From positions 31,855,501 through 31,919,500 of the forward strand of contig OX485805.1 in the NCBI GenBank assembly GCA_950295325.1: a stretch of 64,000 nucleotides of DNA, read 5' to 3'. Positions 22,329 through 33,695 of this stretch are shown here, piece by piece; position 1 is the stretch's first letter, and each line of letters starts with the position of its first letter. The position numbers and the translations under genes were made by a program. The stretch is from Polytrichum commune (taxonomy: Eukaryota > Streptophyta > Polytrichopsida > Polytrichales > Polytrichaceae). Under the pieces are notes generated by a model. That model made no database searches, was not told the DNA's origin, and was given only the letters and a program-made list of their open reading frames with translations.

Positions 22329-25300
22329 ATTGTCTCATCCCTGTTATTTGTTGTGTATCATGTAGTTTGTTATTTCAGGTTCAAATTGGGAGTTCGGATG
22401 CAAAAGTTAAAGTTGATCACAACGAGGATTTTATTTTCCTTTAGAGAGTGCCAATTGAGGATGCAAGGGTAGGACGTTGGGAAACATGCCTCCATGAACT
22501 GTGAGGAGGATGAATGGGGTTGTTCAAGACACGACAATGGCTGAAGAGAATTTTATTTGGTTTTGCATGTGGACATTCCTAGATATGAGAGTTTATGTTC
22601 TGCATCCTATTGTGGGCTTGAACTATTCTGCAAATAAGTTTTTTTTTTTTTTTTTTTTTTTTGGTGATGTTGAAATCCCCGTTTAAATTAAGGTTGAACC
22701 ACATTTTACAGGTTGCTTCAATGGGGCGGAGGTGCGCCTCTTTATTGACATGGGCTTTGGTTGACTTGGTAGAAAATTGCTCGCCATCCGTTTGCTTAAC
22801 ATTTTAGTTTTGAAATTTAGGATCCCTTGGACTTTCGTCTGATTTATTTTCATTCTTTGTTGATTTAACATTGTCAAGAAATGCTTGTTTATTGAACCTT
22901 CTATCGTCGAGAAAATCTATACTAAATCAATATACAAATCCGACTATATCTATTAAAGTCAACGCAGTTACCTCTACACGGATCCTCTTGGGATGGCCTT
23001 TGGACCTACAAGGAATATTCATCAACCTCAAAAAATTTAAGACAATTAAGTCTTTATCCTTAATTATCTAATTTTTCTTAGCTCCCTTAAATAACTTGTA
23101 CATAAAAATTTAAAATCTGTTATTTATGTCCTCTTCACCTTAAGCTAATTTCTATCACTAAAACCTCATAATTAAAAATACCACTCTCTTAATAACCCAA
23201 ATAATGATAATATAAAGATTGTTTGTTGAAAGAATCAAATCAACCCATCACAATTCCTTTCATTCATACCTTCAATATTGAGAATAATATGTAGAAGTAG
23301 ATAAGAAATCTCTTAATTTTAAAATCAATTCAATCTTGATCTAGTGAAGGAGTAAGTACTGATGTTTGTGGGTGTGTGTTTTTTGAAATATAGCTTCACA
23401 CATTTCAGCTTAATCATGCCTACAATAATAAACTTTATGCCGTTGTTAATTTCTTACTTGTGAATTATAGGAAGTGCGGCACAAAGACAACCACGATCCA
23501 CCATTAAAGGTGAAGAAGAGTTTAGAGTTGGCGTATTTGCATTGTGCAATTAAGCTAGCTCCCCCTATGGAAAATGATATCATAGCACCATAGCTGGTTC
23601 GTGCAAATAAAAATTTGAAAAAAAATCAAGAATTATGAACCCAATCAAATGAATGAGTGAAATTTTATATTAGGGGAAAAAACTAATTAATGGAAATTTT
23701 GGACTCTTCTAAGCTCCAACCACGTCACGCAACATGAGAGGTTGCATGCTAACGCGTTAATGACTCGGCGCCCGGCTCACTCAAAGCGGCAAACTCTCTT
23801 TCTCTATCCATCTCCCTCTCCTCCTTGCTAATAGGGAGAAAAGCAAAATCAACCTGTTCATTCTTTTGGTGCCAATTCCAACACTCTTTTCACACATGCC
23901 AAAGTGCAAATACATACAAATGACCTAATTCATACATTTTGCAAAGACAAACAAGAGCCACACTAAGTAAAGTTAAGGTGGATACTTAGGTTTAAGGCCA
24001 AGAAGCCACCATGAATGATGAAGAAAACACCAACCTACTTTGAGTACTGCTGGACCGTACCCAAAAAACAAATTAATTTTTTGAAATCACAAGACTAACG
24101 AGGTTTCATAAATTATATTTTTAGTTGACGGTTATTCAAAAAATAAATGAATGTTCGTTTCGAGGTGCACGAGCCAACTATGGTGCTACGGTAGTGACCA
24201 TGATGAGCTGCTAGAGAATAGCACCGCCGCAAGAGGAGGCCGAGATGATGCCAATCATGTTTCACTGAGCTCCAAACATCCTCAGAATTCCATTGCACGC
24301 GTGTCTCCAAAAGAATCAGAAAACGGGTCACAAGCGGAGGATACCTCAATTCATCCTAAACAAATCCTTTGAACATCATCTTTTGAGCATTCAAATTTTG
24401 AGATGCTTTGGATCTAGTCAATGTGACCGAAGATGAACGTGAGTCTCCTAGCAAATCTGACAGGAGAACACATCTAGAAACGAGAGCACAAATCAGTACA
24501 CTAAATATGATGTTTAGGGTGACTTACTGTTTGGAATTACGCAATGCTATATCTATTTACTATACATCTCATGTTTTATCAACAAATGTTGAATTGGACA
24601 TTATAGAACATTGACAACGTTACTTGGTAAAAAATTATTTCAATGGTAAAAAGATATAGCACCGTGTAAATCCAAATGGCAAATCACACTAAATATCATA
24701 TTTGTTGTATTGAAGTTCTCGCTGCAGTAACACAAGACACACTAATAAAATTACAACCATAGTGTGTGTGTGTGTGTATATATATATAATTATATATAAT
24801 TATTTTCATGAGGTGTAATTTAGGAAGACCAAATTTTGGTTTTAGAGAAAGCGGCCTTGTTTTGACGGCATGTTAGCAAACATGTTCATTTGATGTGGTG
24901 AGTATATATGAGATAATTTGGGTTGAAGACCTTCAGAGAACACTAGGAGAACCAATCATGTTAGCTAATTTTGGATGTGGATAGTGTATCATGGTCAATG
25001 AGATTTAGTGCATAGGCACTGTTGTGGCGACAACAACACGTTTGCTAGTTTCTTGATGTATTGAAAAGGTTTGTCAATCAACCTCTTGGCAGTCCCAACT
25101 TAAGAAACCAAACTTCAAGCTTTGGTCCAACCTTGAGTCAAAAAATAAGGTCCATGAAGGAGTATTTTGGATCCCGAGATTTGTCCTTAACTTAGTTATC
25201 AACAAGAGAAATCCGTTTGACAAATTGGACTCAAGCTAGATTTATCCGTAAAGTCCTTCGACTCAAAGAGGCACTAAACAGTGGGTTTAATCCTTCTTTG

Positions 25301-26335
25301 GATAAACTTTGTATTAAGAGCTCACTCACATGGGATTTGAACATGTATGGGTAGGCTCCTCATTTGATTTATAGTCAATACCATTAGATCTTGTCAACTT
25401 GTAATACTCCAATGATACTTTGCACTTTAATGAACTTCGAGTAATGATAATGATTTTTTAACACTAATCATGTTATTATTCTTCAAAATTATGCATTGGC
25501 AACTATCTATCAAAATAATATGTTTTATCACATATATATGGGCCAATTGACGAGGAAGATGTCGAACCAACTTTTGTACTCAATCATTTCAATTAATTAA
25601 AATTGAGGGCCAAACGCATGACAAGTGACATCCAACCTTACTCCCTCTAACTTCAAGAATGCATCATTTTGGAGTTGGTTTGTCAAGGTTCGGCTAGTTT
25701 ACTTAATAAAAGATGACCAACATACTTTTTATTTATTTTGAATGTGGATATTCTTTTGGAATGAGTGTGGTGTTGATTACAAAAAAAATTTATAAAAAAA
25801 TTTCAATGTTCATGTGCTCCAACAACATGACAATCTGGTCATTGAAGAAGGTAAAGTGGTAGGTCTTTGCTTAAGGGCTTACATGTTATTTTTTATAAAA
25901 ATTGATTCTTTTATAAAAATAAACTCAACAATGTGCAAGTTGTTGCCAACCGGTTGTTTCACTAGCAAAACAAACTTAGAAGATTAAATATATTTGAAAA
26001 GAATCTTGAAGCAAAACTGAGATGAGATGGTGTTGGCATAGAACCCTACTATTATTCTGGTTTTTTTTTCATTCACTAAGTATATTAGAAATTTGTGAAC
26101 ATCTAATTTTTACACTACAACTCGCACTACAATTATCATTTGATATTTGATATATTTTTTATTTTTTATTTTTTTTATTTTTTTTTCCTTCTTCTGCAAA
26201 TCAATTGTGAGGTCAACTTGTTGCATAACATTATTAAGCAACTACATGATGCTCCCTTCCCAAAGAAAAAGGTCGCAATTAAGAATCTATGATAATCTAT
26301 AATTGCTTGTTGGAAGGTTCATAATACACAACATG
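22329..26335. other. AT-rich sequence without a recognised gene
   Basis: About 4 kb with ORFs no longer than 83 codons. It includes a T-run of more than 20 bases near 22640, a TG/TA microsatellite near 24763-24800 and two short words like the end of the 7.4-kb MITE (ACACTAAATATGATGTTTAG near 24499 and ACACTAAATATCATATTT near 24688). No gene or complete mobile element was found. Confidence 0.4.
24763..24800. repeat. TG/TA microsatellite
   Basis: (TG)n passes into (TA)n and an ATTATATATAATTAT stretch. Confidence 0.85.
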
Positions 26336-26395
26336 AATGCTCCCCATAAACGAGGAATTATGCTCGGGTGCAAGCACGGTAAAGTGGACAACTTC
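26336..26395. repeat. Dispersed repeat fragment, inverted relative to 27447
   Basis: GGGTGCAAGCACGGTAAAGT is the reverse complement, with one change, of the motif at 27447-27475. The two face each other about 1.1 kb apart, on either side of the MITE at 26515, so they might be the ends of an older element. Confidence 0.5.
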
Positions 26396-26511
26396 TGATC
26401 CCTGCCTAGTGTTAAGTGAAAGTGATTCAATTTTATGTACTAACTTTGAATTTTGTGAAGAAATAAACCATAGACATTTTAAAAACATCTTGATCCACAA
26501 AGCCAAGCAAT

Positions 26512-26514
26512 TTA
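26512..26514. repeat. Target-site duplication TTA, left
   Basis: TTA immediately precedes the MITE and is repeated at 27011-27013. Confidence 0.85.
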
Positions 26515-27010
26515 GGGGCGGTTTACACTATGGACCATGAAGTCGTCCCACGGCTGTCTAAGCGATGTGATTGGACGTTGAAGTCGTCCTGGGACGACTT
26601 GGGTTTACACCAAGGAAAAAATGGCAGAGTGACCACGGAGGTTGAGGTCCACAAATTTGTTTTTTTAAGCCTACTCTATCCATTGCCATGGTCCAACGGG
26701 TTTTCCGTTGGGACAAGCAAAAGAGGTGGTCTAGGAAAAATAGCAAGGGCCCATGTCAGAAAAATGCCGTTTTAATGATGTTTTTGGATTTTTTTGATGA
26801 TTATTTTTCCAACTTAGTTAATGACTTCACTTTTTGGTGCATGGTCATTCTTCATGGTCCACATTCGGTTTACACCTAGTGAAGGGCCCACGAACCATGA
26901 AAACTAATATTTTAGTAACTTGGACCATGGAAGTCGTCCCATGAAGTCGTCCCACGCAAAATAGGCCTCTTACGTGGGACGACTTCATGGTCCATAGTGT
27001 AAACCGCCCC
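26515..27010. mobile_element. Tourist/PIF-Harbinger-like MITE, 496 bp
   Basis: The ends are identical inverted repeats of 38 bp (26515-26552 and 26973-27010) beginning GGGGCGGTTTACAC. TTA flanks both sides, the usual 3-bp target duplication of PIF/Harbinger elements. Inside, AGTCGTCC and GGACGACT recur, giving subterminal inverted repeats. It has no transposase. Identical ends suggest a fairly recent insertion. Confidence 0.92.
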
Positions 27011-27013
27011 TTA
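27011..27013. repeat. Target-site duplication TTA, right
   Basis: Partner of 26512-26514. Confidence 0.85.
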
Positions 27014-28624
27014 TGATGACAAAAAGAATTCCAAGAAAAGTCTACCTATTTTAGAAGACGGTGCAAGTGGCGTGCAAGTAGGTGATATTGAATAAGTGAC
27101 TGTCTAAAATTTGTTTAAAATATGATAAAATTACATTAAATTGATGGTTCTTTTACAAAGTTTTGTGGTGATGCCCTCAAGTAGATAATGAATTCAAGGA
27201 ATATAGAAAAAATCTAACTTCAAAATAGTTAAGGTCATGAAATCTACATCCAAAACCATACTCAACCATTTGTTTTTGAGCATCACTTTTGATGCTAAGT
27301 ATTGAAGATCTCAACTTGATATTCTACATTTGAGTATTTAACACAACAATAGAGGTCATCATAAAAAAAATTCCAATTTAAATAACTCTTTGCTACTACA
27401 TTTAGGCCTTTGACCAAAAAAATTATGGTTTTAGTATACCAGAGCATTTTTTTGGTCCACTTTACCATGCTTGCACCCGCTCCTCGTAAAGAAGAATTAT
27501 GTTCACGTGCTACATGGTCCCAAAGAACGCAACCAAGGAGTTGTGTAATGTTATGCGAGCTTACATGGAGTAACCTGATTGGAATATTTGACCCATCAAA
27601 TCAATAATTTAGGTTGACTAGACTAATTAGGTTGACTTGAACAATCAAATTGATTTTTTTAATATTGTATGTGTGTGTCTATTTTAATTTTAATTTTCAA
27701 GTAATGAAAATTTTCCTTAATGTTTACTAACCAACACGTCAATAAGGGTAATCAATTTGTCAAGTTGGCTGCTAGGTTGACTAGTCTACCCATGTAGAAT
27801 GTTTTGATTGGTTGATCTTTATGGTCCAAGATGACTCTAAACTACTCTATGATAGTGGAAAGGTAACCAAACCGAACAGAGTGGTTGGCGGTTTGATTCC
27901 CGACCATGACATGAACTCTCTACTTGACGGAAACTAGCCAGGTGGTCAAGTGCCTCTTGTTATCCAAAAATAAATAAAAATGGTTGATCTTTACCCTATA
28001 GGGGAAATGTTTTTTAATCCCTTCATATCTTACAAATGAGATGGAGACAATGGTGTTCACATTGAGGCATGTTTAATGTATATCATTACAACATATGCCC
28101 AAAGAAAGCAAGCATTCAAGTTATATTTGCTAAACCATAGTGCATATAGAAATAAGCTATAAGCGAGAGAGTTGGCAGGACTCAAGCACGCAACATGTAT
28201 ATGGATAGATAATTAGGAGTGTGACATTGCCTCTTGTGATAGGGGAATGAATATGAATACACATGAATGAAATTGAGAGCCCGATCACACCAAACGGGAA
28301 GTTTCTTTTCTATAGGTGAATAAGTCTCCCATAATGACTTTCATGATGGGTCATCATTGTCCAACTTGTATGATGGCGCTGGAGATGGCCACTACCTACA
28401 CTATGACATCCACGTTTGGATGTGGGTCGGATGTATGGGACTCACCATCCAAAAATGACAACCCCTCCAAGATTAGCCTCTGTTAGTCACTCTTTTCTGG
28501 TTGCTACACATTGAAAAGTTTCTTATACGACACTTCCTCATTGTGTTGTGCATATATGGATTCAACACAACTTCAAGTTAGTTCTTTTAACTCTTCATCT
28601 TCAAGTGTTATGATGTATTTGATG
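27014..28624. other. No recognised gene between MITE and LINE
   Basis: AT-rich. It includes the dispersed motif at 27447-27475 (GGTCCACTTTACC...CTTGCACCC) and, near 27888, GGTTTGATTCCC, which resembles a pol III B-box; no convincing A-box or tail could be paired with it. Confidence 0.4.
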
Positions 28625-28636
28625 TGTAATGCCTAG
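28625..28636. repeat. Candidate LINE target-site duplication, left
   Basis: TGTAATGCCTAG occurs here and at 41993-42004, on either side of the LINE. Confidence 0.55.
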
Positions 28637-29115
28637 GAGGTTAGCCCGAGGACCCGGGAGGTGATGGAGTGAGAGGACGCTCCGTAAAATGCGGTTAGGG
28701 ACGGAGGATGGATCGGGGAGTTAGCCGCAGAGAGCTAGTGAAGCCCTCTACCTCATGAACAAAGATCGTTGCAATGAACAAGGAGCATGATGGGCTAGCG
28801 ATGCGCTGGGGCATCACTCAAGACAAGCAATGGGATGGTAAGCATGCAAGAATGATATTGCAACATTTGTAGATCTTGATCTAAACTTGTTGAAGTTATT
28901 GCAATGCATTACAAAAGGGTGAAACATGATACTAAGTGGGTGTTGGCACAAGGCGAGTGTTGCTTCTTAGAAGGATAGGCTGGGTTGTTCTTCTTCACCA
29001 TTGCTTACCGTGACTAGCCCACCATGCTCCTAACTCAGTACAAAGATCCAAACTCTTAGGCTACTCTCCATCCAGATTTGAATCGCCCCAACCCGCACAT
29101 GCAAGGCACAACAAA

Positions 29116-30615
29116 ATGACGCATACACCAACACCCAGGCTTGCACATTCTTACATTACTCTTGAAATTGTCTTTATTCCGCAATGTTGTACATCCTACC
29201 TCTCCATACAATATAGTCATCTTTCTACTAACAAATCTTCTATACTAACCATGTATGACAAAAATATGCCCTCTTTTGCAACAAAAGAACTAGCCACGAA
29301 GACTGCCAGCATCAATGTTGGACTACGCCAAGAACTCCACACCAATCTGCAACATCCAGCAAGGAGTCAGATGGAGATGCAGCAGCAAAAACCACACAAA
29401 ACAGTAGATCGGCATCAAAACGGCCAGCCCTCATCCCAACACAGAAATCCACAACCAAAGGTAAGAGCTATAACCTTTAGAAAACACCACTTACCTGGTT
29501 GCAATCATCGCACACTGCAGATCGCCTACAACAGAGCCAGCAGGGTAAAAAGGTTCAAAACAACAAAACAACAAGCAACAAACTCCAGAGCAAGTCACCC
29601 CAGCAAGCAGACGAACACATCACCGATAAACGATCGGCCCACAAACACAGTCCCAGCCCCAAAGCCACGGAAACAACGCACAAAACAGATAACAGACAGA
29701 AGAAGATTACATGCAGTACCAAAATCGACTCCCAAGAGGCAACAACTCGCCAACTCTGCAACGACGACCCCGAACACCTGCCAAACAAGACACCCCAGCA
29801 AGCGAAAAGAAACATCAACAAGCAATCAGCCTACAGATGCAACCTCAAACCCGAAAATACTGCAACAACGGAGACAACATACATCACCAACAAAGTACAA
29901 CAAAAGAAGCATACCTGAAGCATTGGTGCCGACCCAGTCACGACAGCAAAACGCCGACCCTTCGACACCGAAAAACAGCTACACCGACCAGGAGACAGCA
30001 TCCCAGAAGATCGGCACACCGAAGAGTGGCAAACTCGGCCAGGCAACACCGACTTCGAAGAGCATCACCAGCCCCACACCAAACACCAACAGCCCCAACA
30101 CGGTACTAAAGGTGAGCACTTCGAAGACTGACAGCATCAGCCCGGCAACACCGACACCGAAGAACAGCACCAGCCCGGCATCAGAACCCAACAGTACCGA
30201 CCCCGCACCGAAAGCAAGCAGCGCCGACCCTACACCGAAACAGCCTCCAACGACCAGCAGCACTGCAACAAAAAAAAAAAATGCTGAACCCACCGAATCA
30301 CCTCAAACAAACAAGACAAACCAGCAAACCCAGTTGAATGGCATCATAGACGAACCAAGCACAAGCAGAGGCAACTTAAATACAAATGACACAGGGGGAA
30401 AGCAAACACAGAAAGGGGGAAGCTGCCATCAGTGGAAACCTAACAGAGGGTGCAATATGTCATTTCTGTCCAAAATCTCCCATGACAGAAAACATCGACC
30501 AAATGCTACCTCAACTAGCCACTATAAAAGAGTGATGCACACACACTCTCACAATCACAGCTTCTTACTGCCAAACTCTCTCTTCACCCCCCCCCTCATG
30601 TTCAAGCTTGCCTAG
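29116..30615 (+). CDS. Low-complexity open frame in the LINE leader
   Basis: 499 codons from ATG at 29116, dominated by Thr, Ser, Pro, Gln, Asn and Lys, with repeats around TPKNSTSPASEPNSTDPAPK at 30150-30240. The strand is poor in T, so stop codons are rare by chance and a second frame is also open at 29499-29918. It overlaps the next frame by 8 bp. It may be a real disordered N-terminal protein of the LINE or a composition artefact; I lean to the latter. Confidence 0.3.
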   Translation: MTHTPTPRLAHSYITLEIVFIPQCCTSYLSIQYSHLSTNKSSILTMYDKNMPSFATKELATKTASINVGLRQELHTNLQHPARSQMEMQQQKPHKTVDRHQNGQPSSQHRNPQPKVRAITFRKHHLPGCNHRTLQIAYNRASRVKRFKTTKQQATNSRASHPSKQTNTSPINDRPTNTVPAPKPRKQRTKQITDRRRLHAVPKSTPKRQQLANSATTTPNTCQTRHPSKRKETSTSNQPTDATSNPKILQQRRQHTSPTKYNKRSIPEALVPTQSRQQNADPSTPKNSYTDQETASQKIGTPKSGKLGQATPTSKSITSPTPNTNSPNTVLKVSTSKTDSISPATPTPKNSTSPASEPNSTDPAPKASSADPTPKQPPTTSSTATKKKNAEPTESPQTNKTNQQTQLNGIIDEPSTSRGNLNTNDTGGKQTQKGGSCHQWKPNRGCNMSFLSKISHDRKHRPNATSTSHYKRVMHTHSHNHSFLLPNSLFTPPLMFKLA

Positions 30616-31642
30616 ATCGGACCCCTTGTCCTCCTTAACCTCCTATCCAACTTGTCAACTCCTCTATAGACATATAGCTAGTAGAAATGTGCACATACAA
30701 GTAGTAGTCACCCTTAGAAACCACACTACAAAGGCCTTGGAGCCGAGAGTAGGTTACAGTTGCGAGGGCCGGGAGCACCACACGAACCACGGAAGAAGCG
30801 ACAGCGGCAGAAACGAGAGCGACACAGAACCTGCAGCCGAGAAGAAAGCCCCTGGAGAGACCAGCGGAGGCAGCAGCCGAAGCATTCGAAGCGGCCGAAG
30901 CAGGGACCCGAGCATTCGAAGGCAGCAGCCGACCAAGGAGCAGGCAGAAGGACACCGGCAGAGAAACAACGAAGGACTCCGACACCGAAACACCGAGAGG
31001 CGCCCAGGAGAGGAGTCAGGCTCGGGAGCTACAGGAGCGACCCAACAGAGACATCACATCAAACTTCCTATTACCAAGGAAGACCAATCAGGTTCTCCAC
31101 ACAATAACTCATCAAATAGGGCCCCTCTTTATATCAGTAACTCTCATAGTATTAGTATTAGAACTAGGTACTTGTATAAACTCTTAAGGCACAAGGAGAT
31201 GCTTATTTTGCAAGCATACACCCTTGGCCACCACAAAAACATGAACAGAGGGTATGTCCGAAAATGCATGCAAATTCTTAGGACTAAAATAAAGTATGTG
31301 TACCAAAACATAGGACAACAAAACAACTCCTACCCTATTATCGTCATAGATAGATATGCCCACGGCACCCCTAGAAAAGCACATGCTTGGATAAAAATCA
31401 CTAGACAACCCACAGATGATAAATCAAAGCACCACCCCCCTTATTTCAGAAATTACTCCCATATGCATAGATATTTGTATAGTAACTCTACTCAAACAAA
31501 ACACATCTCCCTCTCAAAAGTCATACTTCACCCGGCCCCACAAATTAAGTTGTGGGGAGAAGCAGACCATGAGATTTTAGGGAGAAACCAAATGATACAA
31601 AAAAACTTCAAAATATTAACGATAAGTCTTTTCATGTTCAGA

Positions 31643-33268
31643 ATGTCTCAACGGGCCACAAACTCAAGCTCCTCCCAAAGATACAAAGAGAAACTCCTAG
31701 CCCTAGAAAATAACCCCGATGTTGAAATGTTTGTAACTCAAAAACGTTCATCCTCTACCGCTCAAGCCACCTCAAACCAAAAGAAGGCTAAAGGCAAATC
31801 AAACTCCGGTTTGAAACGCCCTCCCTTTTGGCTAGGGTACCAAGCTATGAATTGGACTAATAGAGGAAAAGGACTCCCCATGGATAGCAATGTCCCGGTA
31901 GCCACGCTAGTAAAAAACGGGATGAGAGAGAAAGAAGCTAGAGAATGTCAATCCGTCATATCTTCCTTCCCCTTTGTCATCCAAGAAGAATGGCCTAACT
32001 CTAGAGAGGACGGTAAGGAGGGTCAACACTTCAACCTCACACAAATCCCTTCGGATGTCGAGGTTGATAAATTTGGCTTCTCATTTGATGACCAAATTGC
32101 AATCATATTTGAAATGGGTGAAATAGATTGGGAAAAAGATACGGTCATGATATTGGTAGAGTCAAGGCTCAAAGAAATGAACATTGAGCTAGGGGACATA
32201 ATAGGGGAACCCATTGCACTCATGTGTTATCACAAATCCACAAAGTGGAGTGGGGTAATTAAGCTACATTTGAAAACCCCCGAGATTGATGGGGTGGGGC
32301 TCCTCCAAGGACTCCGCCCATTCATTCTCAAACTTGATGAGGGTAAATTCAAAAGGGGAAAAATATGTAAAACATATGACTCCCTAGCCTTGAATAACCT
32401 TTTGTCGGTCAAGATCACAAGTGAGGGGCTAGCATCCAAAGAATGGTACGAAATGTTCGAAAAAATCGTAGAAGAGAGTTTCCAAAGGGGAACGGAATAC
32501 GAAATAACTAACATCCAAAAAAAAAAAAAAAACCTCTTCGCATGGATAGTAGCCTCGTCTCCAGAACAAGCACAACGGATGAAAGAGCATCAAATCACCT
32601 ACAACAACGAAATTTTGGACGGGAAACTAGCCGATCAATCACTCGCATCCAAGGATGACATCGCAAGGAAGAACGCCCTCATCCTCATCGCCAAAAATCT
32701 CAACAAAGCAAAAAGTGTGGAAGAAATTGAGAAGAGCATCGAAGCACATATGGGACCCAAGAACGCAATCAACTTCTTCTTCAAACGCGATGACAAAAAC
32801 GGTAAGCATCTAGGCTCATGCAACATTCAATGCCTAAATGCTATGGTATACAAGAAATTTGGCAAGAAAACGGTAAAACTACTCGGTAAATATGTAGAGT
32901 TTACCCCCCACCCTAGGAGCCTTGATGGAGCTAATGCACCTAGTGCAATTGAACTTACCAGACTAGGGTTTAGTGATGTGAACACTGCCCTTGCAAGTAC
33001 CATTGAAACACTTGAGAACATCCCCACAAAGGGAAACCTACACAAAGATCTCATGAAAGAGATAGTCGGAATAAGAGAGGAAATTACCACCATGAAGGAA
33101 GAGCTACGAAGCGAGCAACAACAAATTGCAGAAAAAACCGCGGAAAAATCAACATCAACCCTCTACACACAAATGACACTCCTAAAAAGACAACTCGCCA
33201 CAACCATGCAAGCACTAGAGATGGCTAGCTCCTCGGCCATTGAAGGCAACATGGATACGACAAACTAG
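31643..33268 (+). CDS. LINE ORF1 protein (RNA-binding, coiled-coil)
   Basis: The frame is open from 30608, but I place the start at the ATG at 31643 (541 aa), because upstream the frame is arginine-rich low complexity. A basic Ser/Lys-rich N-terminus follows, then a globular region. Within it, about residues 345-430, ALILIAKNL ... FFFKRD ... HLGSCNIQCLNAM ... KYVEFTPHP has the beta-alpha-beta-beta-alpha-beta look of an RRM. The last ~90 residues (EIVGIREEITTMKEELRSEQ and onward) form a coiled coil. ORF1 proteins of many LINEs bind their own RNA and trimerise by such coiled coils. A 12-A run near 32519-32530 encodes four lysines and is a slippage risk. Base composition is far more even than in ORF2. 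Confidence 0.7.
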   Translation: MSQRATNSSSSQRYKEKLLALENNPDVEMFVTQKRSSSTAQATSNQKKAKGKSNSGLKRPPFWLGYQAMNWTNRGKGLPMDSNVPVATLVKNGMREKEARECQSVISSFPFVIQEEWPNSREDGKEGQHFNLTQIPSDVEVDKFGFSFDDQIAIIFEMGEIDWEKDTVMILVESRLKEMNIELGDIIGEPIALMCYHKSTKWSGVIKLHLKTPEIDGVGLLQGLRPFILKLDEGKFKRGKICKTYDSLALNNLLSVKITSEGLASKEWYEMFEKIVEESFQRGTEYEITNIQKKKKNLFAWIVASSPEQAQRMKEHQITYNNEILDGKLADQSLASKDDIARKNALILIAKNLNKAKSVEEIEKSIEAHMGPKNAINFFFKRDDKNGKHLGSCNIQCLNAMVYKKFGKKTVKLLGKYVEFTPHPRSLDGANAPSAIELTRLGFSDVNTALASTIETLENIPTKGNLHKDLMKEIVGIREEITTMKEELRSEQQQIAEKTAEKSTSTLYTQMTLLKRQLATTMQALEMASSSAIEGNMDTTN

Positions 33269-33695
33269 CTTGGTCAAACAACGCTATGGTAATAAACAAT
33301 CCATACGTACTACTAGTATCTATAGATACTCTAATATATAATAAAAACCCCAAAAGAAAAACAAATCCAATAAAAAGGGTCAAACCAACAAAATCACAAC
33401 TCCTAAACAAAAACAAAACTCAACTAAAACGGGCTCGGCCTATCGGCCTCGCCAAAAAAAGAAAAGATGAAAAACAACAACCACCCACCCAAACTACTCA
33501 AAACCAACAAAGAATAAGAACACACCAACACAAAAAACATATACAGCAATCAAACAACCCAAACACACAACAAACATCAAAACCAAAGAAACCCCCACTC
33601 TAGGCATCCCTCATAACAACTACAATAGCAAAACTACCAACAAACCAACATACCTACAAAATAAATACAAACCTTTCCACTCACACAAAGATGAG
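33269..33695 (+). other. ORF1-ORF2 spacer of the LINE
   Basis: A 105-codon Lys/Asn/Gln/Pro frame (33286-33603) lies here without a recognisable domain. The sharp shift to A+C-rich, G-poor sequence begins here, just after the ORF1 stop. Confidence 0.45.

Noticed and set aside
24499-24710. Second complete copy of the CACTAAATAT MITE
   Set aside because: The two words there are in the same orientation and one is degraded, so they do not form inverted ends.
27852-27975. SINE or tRNA gene around GGTTTGATTCCC
   Set aside because: A B-box-like word is present but no A-box at proper spacing, no cloverleaf and no target duplication could be found.
29555-30293. Several long minus-strand frames (up to 104 codons) opposite the LINE leader
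   Set aside because: They mirror low-complexity A/C-rich sequence and encode Val/Leu/Cys/Phe strings without domain character; they are shadows of composition.
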